Shown here: in pieces, positions 58,823-64,000 of the stretch | Numbering within the stretch: the first letter of the stretch is position 1 | How the letters are laid out: each line of letters opens with the position of its first letter | DNA from: Chitinophagaceae bacterium | GTDB lineage: Bacteria > Bacteroidota > Bacteroidia > Chitinophagales > Chitinophagaceae | DNA length: 64,000 bases | Reading direction: 5' to 3' | Assembly (NCBI GenBank): GCA_016713085.1 | Contig: JADJPV010000001.1 | Location: 2,191,001-2,255,000 of the forward strand | Made by a program: the position numbers and the translations under genes | The notes under the pieces: generated by a model | Seen by the model: only the letters and a program-made list of their open reading frames with translations | The model's database searches: none | Told to the model about the DNA's origin: nothing

Positions 58823-59578
58823 GTGCAATACACTCTTAAAAAATCATTAGGTCAGCATTTTCTCAAAGATGAAAACATTTGCCGCCAGATTGTGGAGGCA
58901 ATCGTTGAAGAAAAGCCAAAGCAATTGGTGGAAGTAGGTCCGGGCGGCGGCGCATTAACCAAGTATTTACTGCAGTTAAAGGATATTGACTTTAAAGCTG
59001 TTGAACTGGATAAGGAAAAAGTGGATTATCTCGAACAGACTTATCCCGCCATTAAGGGCAAACTGCTGCATGAAGATTTTCTGAATGCTGATGTACCGTT
59101 TGAAGGACATTTTATGCTGGTGGGTAATTTTCCCTACAACATTTCTTCACAAATTCTGTTTAAGGTACTCGACTGGAAAGAACAGGTTGATTCTGTGGTT
59201 GGAATGTTTCAGAAAGAAGTGGCGCAACGAATCGCATCTAAAGAAGGAAATAAATCGTATGGTATCTTAAGCGTTTTGATACAGGCTTATTTTGATGTGG
59301 AATATTTATTTGATGTGGATGAAAATTGTTTCACTCCGCCGCCAAAAGTAAAAAGCGGCGTAATTAAGCTTACACCTGTAAAAGAAATTCCTGCCATGCA
59401 GAGCGAGAAGAAATTTAAACTGCTGGTGAAAACAGCATTTAACCAGCGCCGTAAAATGTTACGGAATGGTGTTCGTGGAATGTTTGATGAAGAATTTATT
59501 AAGGAGGATATTTTTAATAAACGGGCAGAGCAGCTAACAGTAAAACAGTTTGCTGAACTGACGTTTAAGATGAGATAA
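58823..59578 (+). CDS. rsmA: 16S rRNA (adenine-N6,N6)-dimethyltransferase
   Basis: 251 aa; dimethylates the two adjacent adenines near the 3' end of 16S rRNA (positions 1518 and 1519 in E. coli). Motifs: KKSLGQHFLKDENI (RNA-binding N-terminus), VEVGPGGGALTKYL (SAM loop), NFPYNISSQILFKVL (catalytic NLPY-type motif, here NFPY) and ending QRRKMLRNGVRGMF. The start is GTG at 58823. The next gene begins two bases after its stop. Confidence 0.95.
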   Translation: MQYTLKKSLGQHFLKDENICRQIVEAIVEEKPKQLVEVGPGGGALTKYLLQLKDIDFKAVELDKEKVDYLEQTYPAIKGKLLHEDFLNADVPFEGHFMLVGNFPYNISSQILFKVLDWKEQVDSVVGMFQKEVAQRIASKEGNKSYGILSVLIQAYFDVEYLFDVDENCFTPPPKVKSGVIKLTPVKEIPAMQSEKKFKLLVKTAFNQRRKMLRNGVRGMFDEEFIKEDIFNKRAEQLTVKQFAELTFKMR

Positions 59579-59580
59579 AT

Positions 59581-60504
59581 ATGAAGGTTATTATTACAGC
59601 AAAGTGTCATGAGTTACTGAGGCAGAAATTAGAGCAAGGAGGATATACTGTTGAGTACCGTCCCGAAATTACCTACGATGAATTGATCCATCAGCTCGAT
59701 GATGTGGCGGGCCTTGTTGTATCAACAAGAGTAAAAATAAATGCTGCGTTGATGGATGAAGCCAAAAGCCTCATGTGGATCGGACGGTTGGGCAGTGGAT
59801 TGGAATTGATTGATGTGCCTTATGCAGAAAGCAAAGGAGTAAAAGTGTACAGCAGCCCCGAAGGAAATTGTGATGCAGTGGGTGAACATGCACTCGCCAT
59901 GTTGCTGAGTTTAATGAAAAAGATCAACACCAGTTTTGATGAAGTTAAAAAACAGGTGTGGCTGCGTGATGAAAATCGTGGAGTTGAATTGAATGGAAAA
60001 ACAGTTGGTATCATCGGCTTTGGTAATACCGGCCAGGCTTTTGCAAAAAAACTCCGGGGCTTTGATGTAACCATTCTTGCACATGACCTTTACCAGTTTG
60101 AATTTGGCGGAACACAGGTTAGAGAAGCATCGCTTGAACAGGTACTGCGCTACAGCGATGTCATCAGTATGCATTTACCTTTAACGGATATTACCTTTCA
60201 TTATGCCAATGAGGATTTTTTTAAAGAGGCAAAACAGAAACCATTTTTTCTCAACACATCAAGGGGCAAAGTGCATGATACCGCTGCAGTAGTCAATGCA
60301 TTAAAGAATGGATGGATTGCTGGTGCCGGATTGGATGTGCTCGAAAATGAAAAGTTGTCAACCTATACTGCTGAAGAAAATGAACAGATCAACTGGCTGG
60401 CACAACAGCCGAATGTAATTCTAACTCCGCATGTTGCAGGTTACAGTCATGAAGCTCATTATAAAATGAGCAAGGTGCTGGCTGATAAATTGGGGTTGGT
60501 ATAA
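59581..60504 (+). CDS. D-isomer-specific 2-hydroxyacid dehydrogenase
   Basis: 307 aa, NAD-binding Rossmann fold (KTVGIIGFGNTGQAFAKKL) between two halves of a catalytic domain. Catalytic residues are in place: Arg in NTSRGKVHDTAAV, Glu in GLDVLENEK and His in PHVAGYSHEAH. The family includes phosphoglycerate dehydrogenase (SerA), and length and layout suit the short SerA class lacking an ACT domain, but the exact substrate is unproven. Co-transcribed with rsmA judging by the 2-bp gap. Confidence 0.87.
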   Translation: MKVIITAKCHELLRQKLEQGGYTVEYRPEITYDELIHQLDDVAGLVVSTRVKINAALMDEAKSLMWIGRLGSGLELIDVPYAESKGVKVYSSPEGNCDAVGEHALAMLLSLMKKINTSFDEVKKQVWLRDENRGVELNGKTVGIIGFGNTGQAFAKKLRGFDVTILAHDLYQFEFGGTQVREASLEQVLRYSDVISMHLPLTDITFHYANEDFFKEAKQKPFFLNTSRGKVHDTAAVVNALKNGWIAGAGLDVLENEKLSTYTAEENEQINWLAQQPNVILTPHVAGYSHEAHYKMSKVLADKLGLV

Positions 60505-60652
60505 AGAAATACCTTCATCAGTAGGATTACTTATAACTCCTGTGTTGTGAATTACCAGCCGGGATAAACCCTTTCGGACAGGCTTTAAATTGTATTGCGG
60601 CTTAGCTCTTACAAGACAGTTTCTATCTCATCTGCAAGCGGCATTTATTGTT

Positions 60653-61474
60653 TTATTTTATTGCCACGCTTTTTGTTCTCAGTCCGATAAGTACCCGGTT
60701 TCCAGTTGAGTTTGAATACGAAACAATCTCTACGTCCGCCAGTGAGATGTTGTATAAAGCATCTTTCAGATTCGGGGCCAGCAAGCTGATGTTGCCCTGT
60801 TGAATTGCTCCTCCCGCACCAGTCAAAAACCACTGATTCCAGGCTGCTCCGTCAAGGGCAGAAATTTCAATTGTAAAATTAATAGATTGCTGATTACCCG
60901 GTTTAATACTCAGTCCGCTGATTTTGGATACCCTGTTTGCGGGAAGTTTTCCAAGTGACAAAGAAAAATTGGAACAAAGAGCCGCATATTTATTCCTGCT
61001 TGCAAGTTGGGTCTTTATGCTTCCTTTCTGCTGTTCTACTTTTTCTGCCCTGATTTTTATAGTCGCTTTAAAGGCCGACTTTGAAGTTGCATCAAGAGCA
61101 GGCAGCAAAATTTCTTCCACCACAGTATTATCATAAAATCTTTCCTGAATATTTTCTCCTGCATAGTTTAGTGTTATAAAAACCATCCTGATACTGGGGC
61201 GTTCTTTGGATACCTGAAACAATGTTACTGCATCACGCAAAGCGGCATCGTCGGTTAACAGAAGATCAAAACTGGCTGTATGCCTCATTTGATTATTGGC
61301 ATCCAATGCATCTGTAAAAAGAAAATTATCTGCCCTGAAGGTATATTTATCCAGCTGGATAACTGTAGTGGTTTGTGCATACATTGTTCCTTTTTGTGCA
61401 AATGCGCCGGTACCGGTTAACAGAAGGGCTGCTGTGAAACATATCGTTGCCAGCAAATGATTTATTTTTTTCAT
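60653..61474 (-). CDS. Secreted beta-rich protein of unknown function
   Basis: 273 aa from ATG 61474 (MKKINHLLATICFTAALLLT, then GTGAFAQ signal peptide). Two similar halves seem present: KYTFRADNFLFTDALDANNQ near the start and WNQWFLTGAGGAIQQGNISL, followed by LLAPNLKDALYNISLADVEI, at the end. The second stretch reminds me of the tail-tube-like gp19 family pattern (W..WF...A.DV.I), but this is a weak, unproven resemblance. Single gene, leftward; the stretch 61475-61830 upstream contains the greA leader on the other strand. Confidence 0.6.
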   Translation of the reverse strand: MKKINHLLATICFTAALLLTGTGAFAQKGTMYAQTTTVIQLDKYTFRADNFLFTDALDANNQMRHTASFDLLLTDDAALRDAVTLFQVSKERPSIRMVFITLNYAGENIQERFYDNTVVEEILLPALDATSKSAFKATIKIRAEKVEQQKGSIKTQLASRNKYAALCSNFSLSLGKLPANRVSKISGLSIKPGNQQSINFTIEISALDGAAWNQWFLTGAGGAIQQGNISLLAPNLKDALYNISLADVEIVSYSNSTGNRVLIGLRTKSVAIK

Positions 61475-61682
61475 GATTCTTTTTTTTCGTTGGAATAAAA
61501 ATAAGTTTTTGCAGATGTAAGGATATCCCTGTTTTAGTGGATATTTCACGTTGACAATATAAACGAAGCTCTCTTTAATTCTTAAGACGGCTTCTAACGG
61601 GTTATAGTAATTGAGAAAGTTGATTTTTTTCTCCAGGAAAGACCCGTTTTTTTATTTGAAGGATGTTGAGTTTGCCCAAAGG

Positions 61683-61897
61683 CTGCCGGATTGAAGCGGA
61701 AAGCCCACAGTGAAGCGGAGCGTAACGGGGACTTGCAGCGAAAAGCCGGAGCTGCTGATGTGATCAGTACCAAAGCTTACAGCCCAAAAGCTTCTTCTTT
61801 CAGAAAAGTTGTTTACTTTTACAGTTCAAATAAACATGCAACGCTTCAGCAGGCCTGGGGCGTTGTTATTTTTTTGTATAACCGAAAAGAAAGGAGG
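61683..61897 (+). promoter_or_regulatory. Structured leader and attenuator-like hairpin of greA
   Basis: Contains a direct repeat of 15 bp, TTGAAGCGGAAAGCC (61691-61705) and TTGCAGCGAAAAGCC (61733-61747), and later CAACGC ... GCGTTG (61839-61865) followed by TTATTTTTTT, an intrinsic-terminator shape. A strong Shine-Dalgarno (AGGAGG, 61892-61897) then sits before the greA ATG at 61902. A -7-like TACTTTTA at about 61814 lies upstream of the hairpin. Confidence 0.5.
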
Positions 61898-61901
61898 AAA
61901 C

Positions 61902-62372
61902 ATGAGTGTAAATTATGTAACAAAGGAAACACTGGATAAGATGCAGGCCGAACTGCAGGAAATGCGTGGCGTTCAGCGTCCTGCTGCTTCACGTGCTATT
62001 GCCGAAGCAAGAGAAAAAGGCGATTTGAAAGAAAATGCAGAATATGATGCAGCCAAAGAGGCGCAGGGTATGCTCGAAGCAAAAATCAAACAGCTGGAAG
62101 GAGTTATTGCCACTGCCCGTATTGTGGATGAAACTACAATTGATACAGGAAGGGTGAATATTTTAACAAGAGTTAGAGTTACCAACCTGGGCACTAAAAA
62201 AGAAATTACTTACCAGATTGTAAGTGAACGGGAGGCCGATCTGAAAGCAGGAAAAATTTCTGTTACCTCTCCAATTGGCAAGGGATTGCTGGGTAAGGTT
62301 GTTGGTGAAATTGCAGAAGTGCAGGTGCCTGCCGGTGTTGTAAAATTTAAAGTAGAAGAAATTACGGTATAA
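61902..62372 (+). CDS. greA: Transcript cleavage factor GreA
   Basis: 156 aa; rescues backtracked RNA polymerase by stimulating RNA cleavage. The coiled-coil N-terminus (MSVNYVTKETLDKMQAELQE ... KENAEYDAAKE, with the acidic tip pair in ENAEYD) and the C-terminal FKBP-like domain (YQIVSEREADLKAGKISVTS, then PIGKGLLGKVVGE) are complete. I start at 61902, where MSVNYVTKE begins directly after a strong Shine-Dalgarno (AGGAGG), unusual in this window; the frame to 61809 spans the leader and is rejected. A hairpin follows the stop. Confidence 0.95.
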   Translation: MSVNYVTKETLDKMQAELQEMRGVQRPAASRAIAEAREKGDLKENAEYDAAKEAQGMLEAKIKQLEGVIATARIVDETTIDTGRVNILTRVRVTNLGTKKEITYQIVSEREADLKAGKISVTSPIGKGLLGKVVGEIAEVQVPAGVVKFKVEEITV

Positions 62373-62400
62373 GAAGAAGTAAGAAGAACTGAAAAGGAAG

Positions 62401-62430
62401 AAGATGGGCGTGCAAATGCTCATCTTTTTC
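62401..62430 (+). terminator. Terminator after greA
   Basis: AAGATG (62401-62406) pairs with CATCTT, with an inner GCA/TGC stem, followed by a T-rich run. Confidence 0.7.
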
Positions 62431-62530
62431 TTTTACATTTACGGCGGTTAAAATGGCTTGATTTATGCGTAACAGCAAGTTGAAAATTCAATCGGCACTC
62501 ATAAATCTGAAATCAAAAATGTTTGGCAGC

Positions 62531-62923
62531 ATGAGTATTTTCTCAAAAATTATTGCAGGCGAAATACCATCGTATAAAATTGCAGAGAGTGATCAGTTCT
62601 TTGCGTTCCTGGATATTTTTCCTCTTGCTGAAGGGCATGTACTGGTTGTTCCAAAAGTTGAAACAGATAAGTTTTTTGATGTGGCTGATGAATACCTTGC
62701 AGAGCTGCTGATCTTTGCCAAACCAATTGCTAAAGCAATGGAAGCCGCCTTTGATTGTAACAGGGTTGGTATTGCAGCAATTGGACTGGAAGTGCCGCAT
62801 GCTCATCTGCATCTTGTACCAATCAACAGTGCCGATGATTTGAATTTTACCAGACCCAAACTGAAATTAACAGATGACCAAATGAAATCCGCCCAGCAAA
62901 AAATTCTTGAAAAACTAAAATAA
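62531..62923 (+). CDS. HIT-family nucleotide-binding protein
   Basis: 130 aa. The histidine triad HAHLHLVPIN at about 97-106 gives the nucleophilic His; N-terminus FSKIIAGEIPSYKIAESDQF is standard. Members hydrolyse AMP-linked or dinucleoside substrates. Start at 62531 (MSIFSKIIAGEIP); 22 extra upstream residues in frame are not conserved in type. Follows greA closely and probably shares its transcript region. Confidence 0.9.
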   Translation: MSIFSKIIAGEIPSYKIAESDQFFAFLDIFPLAEGHVLVVPKVETDKFFDVADEYLAELLIFAKPIAKAMEAAFDCNRVGIAAIGLEVPHAHLHLVPINSADDLNFTRPKLKLTDDQMKSAQQKILEKLK

Positions 62924-62928
62924 CATCT

Positions 62929-63327
62929 ATGAGTCATAGCCATCAGGGACGTCACGATCATTACGGGTACAAAACAAAAGGAAGCAGGAAAAGTCCACGT
63001 CCGCAGTTAATTACCATTCTCTGTGCAGCTTTGTTTGCTTATGGATTATGGGAAATAGTGTATTCGTTTACAGGTAATATTGTGTTGAAAGGTGGTGTTG
63101 ATACATTGTACCCCGCTGTAAATGCATTGATGATTGTGTTTAGTTTTGTAGGATTGAGCGGCGTATGGACAATGGAAAAATGGGGCCCAATCAGTTTTGT
63201 TATTGTTGTTACACTGAAGCTTTTGGTGGATGCCATCTTTGGGTACTTCAACTGGATCTTTGTATTGGGATATATTCCTGCCATCATTTTTTTACTTGCC
63301 TTGCCGAAGATGAGGAATACAGATTAA
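62929..63327 (+). CDS. Small membrane protein of unknown function
   Basis: 132 aa. A His- and basic-rich N-terminus (MSHSHQGRHDHYGYKTKGSR) is followed by four predicted helices (about 28-52, 60-82, 88-108 and 110-128). The His-rich start could bind metal. No family recognised. Five bp after the HIT gene. Confidence 0.65.
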   Translation: MSHSHQGRHDHYGYKTKGSRKSPRPQLITILCAALFAYGLWEIVYSFTGNIVLKGGVDTLYPAVNALMIVFSFVGLSGVWTMEKWGPISFVIVVTLKLLVDAIFGYFNWIFVLGYIPAIIFLLALPKMRNTD

Positions 63328-63340
63328 TGCCCCGTTTCGT

Positions 63341-63814
63341 ATGAAGAGCTTCTTTCATTTTCTTCTGCTTGCAGTTACTTCACTAAGTGGCCTGTCCGTT
63401 CAGGCTCAGGATTATCTGCTTCATAAAAAAACAAATGTTGAAAAGCGATTAAGCAAATACGGCAGCCGGAATAATGAACGGGCTTTTGTATATGCAACTG
63501 ATTCAACACTGCGGCTTTCTGTGCAGGACAGTACGAAACGTAAAATGGATATTACCTGTTATTTTGATGGAAAGGGAAGCTGTTACAAAGAAACCAAAAC
63601 AACCGACTGTGATGAATGTTTTCAGAAGTATTTAAACGAAGTGCTGTATCGAAAAACGTACAAGTGGAAAAAAGTGAATGATGCACTTTATGTTTCAGGT
63701 AAATTCTGGAATATGTGTATTGTTATTGATGATAAGACAGCATTCTCCTACAGTATTATTCATAACTACATGGATAAGCAGAAGCAAAAAAAAATACACG
63801 AAAGCATTGATTGA
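63341..63814 (+). CDS. Secreted protein of unknown function
   Basis: 157 aa. Signal peptide MKSFFHFLLLAVTSLSGLSV, then QAQ cleavage. The mature protein has a Cys pair-rich centre (MDITCYFDGKGSCYKETKTT, then DCDECFQKYLNEVLYRKTYK) and a beta-rich end. Family not recognised. Probable last gene of the greA-side transcript. Confidence 0.65.
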   Translation: MKSFFHFLLLAVTSLSGLSVQAQDYLLHKKTNVEKRLSKYGSRNNERAFVYATDSTLRLSVQDSTKRKMDITCYFDGKGSCYKETKTTDCDECFQKYLNEVLYRKTYKWKKVNDALYVSGKFWNMCIVIDDKTAFSYSIIHNYMDKQKQKKIHESID

Positions 63815-63855
63815 TAGAAAGCTCTTTCTGCTTTACCTAAAGTTACCGGCGGTTG

Positions 63856-64000
63856 TTATTTTTTAATTCTCCCCGGATTTTGTTTCATAAAATCTTCCCA
63901 GCCCTTTACTTTTCCTGCGCTTTTGAGTAAGCTGTTGGATGTTTGAAAATGATGGCAGAGCGCTACTGCCAACGCATCTGTAGCATCATAGTATTTTGGT
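63856..64000 (-). CDS. ruvC: Holliday junction resolvase RuvC, 3' end only
   Basis: The minus strand at the window edge reads PKYYDATDALAVALCHHFQ, then SNSLLKSAGKVKGWEDFM to a stop at 63856. DATDALAVALCHH is the C-terminal catalytic motif of RuvC (acidic residues plus His). The gene's start lies beyond the window. RuvC is an endonuclease that cuts Holliday junctions released by RuvAB. Confidence 0.88.
   Translation of the reverse strand, partial: PKYYDATDALAVALCHHFQTSNSLLKSAGKVKGWEDFMKQNPGRIKK

Noticed and set aside
61691..61939. 82-residue ORF (MKRKAHSEAERNGDLQRKAG...) upstream of greA
   Set aside because: Its sequence arises from the duplicated leader element and it overlaps greA in another frame; more likely structured RNA or repeat than protein.

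Overview
The window is about 64 kb of low-to-moderate GC DNA from a Bacteroidota bacterium, most probably a member of the Chitinophagaceae (inferred from gene content, without a database search). The evidence is TTTG/TAnnTTTG promoters instead of Shine-Dalgarno-led starts, a T9SS sorting-signal protein and a giant SdrD-type repeat adhesin, LytS/LytTR two-component pairs, a bacterial GGGPS (PcrB-type) synthase, and signal peptides cleaved at an AQ-type site. No tRNA, rRNA, CRISPR array, transposase or integrase was recognised.

Layout. 0-18 kb is mostly housekeeping: a glycine-rich RRM protein, an MsbA-type ABC exporter, rbfA, a LolC/E-type permease, a WecA/MraY-family sugar-phosphate transferase, frr (frameshifted), a DMT exporter, a PPK2 kinase, mscL, a DUF3078 porin-like protein, scpA, a serine hydrolase, dxs, a LytS/LytTR pair and an M28 peptidase. 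From 17.8 to 25.3 kb there is an accessory block bounded by a decayed duplicate of the 3' end of the GGGPS gene on the left and the intact GGGPS gene on the right. Its cargo is a LamG lipoprotein, an unknown secreted protein and a hybrid propeller/Y_Y_Y/LytS sensor with its LytTR regulator. 26.5-31.5 kb holds B12-dependent nrdJ, a 42-residue lipoprotein and a family 2 glycosyltransferase.

31.5-41 kb is a mainly leftward set of envelope genes: a poorly described pair (TIM-barrel DUF3142-like lipoprotein plus a large helical secreted protein), a PhoD-type phosphatase on the other strand, a propeller-like lipoprotein, a copper-amine-oxidase-like lipoprotein and a di-heme cytochrome c peroxidase. 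41-47 kb is a 2,065-residue SdrD-repeat protein. 47-55 kb is a rightward run of a TonB-dependent receptor, small membrane and secreted proteins, a winged-helix regulator, an ABC-2 type exporter and a LolA-like protein. 55-64 kb returns to housekeeping: pdxA, two secreted proteins sharing an FnIII-like module, rsmA, a D-2-hydroxyacid dehydrogenase, a secreted unknown, greA, a HIT protein, two small unknowns and the 3' end of ruvC.

A main caution is sequence quality. At least 13 genes, including the essential gene frr, carry one or more small indels, and most of those I could resolve lie in A or T homopolymers. I read these as consensus errors and describe each as one reconstructed gene. The broken sensor kinase at 21.4-24.5 kb could alternatively be real decay. 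The least described biology is the amine-oxidase-like/peroxidase pair, the DUF3142-like/helical pair, the island edge at the GGGPS gene, and the structured leader of greA.
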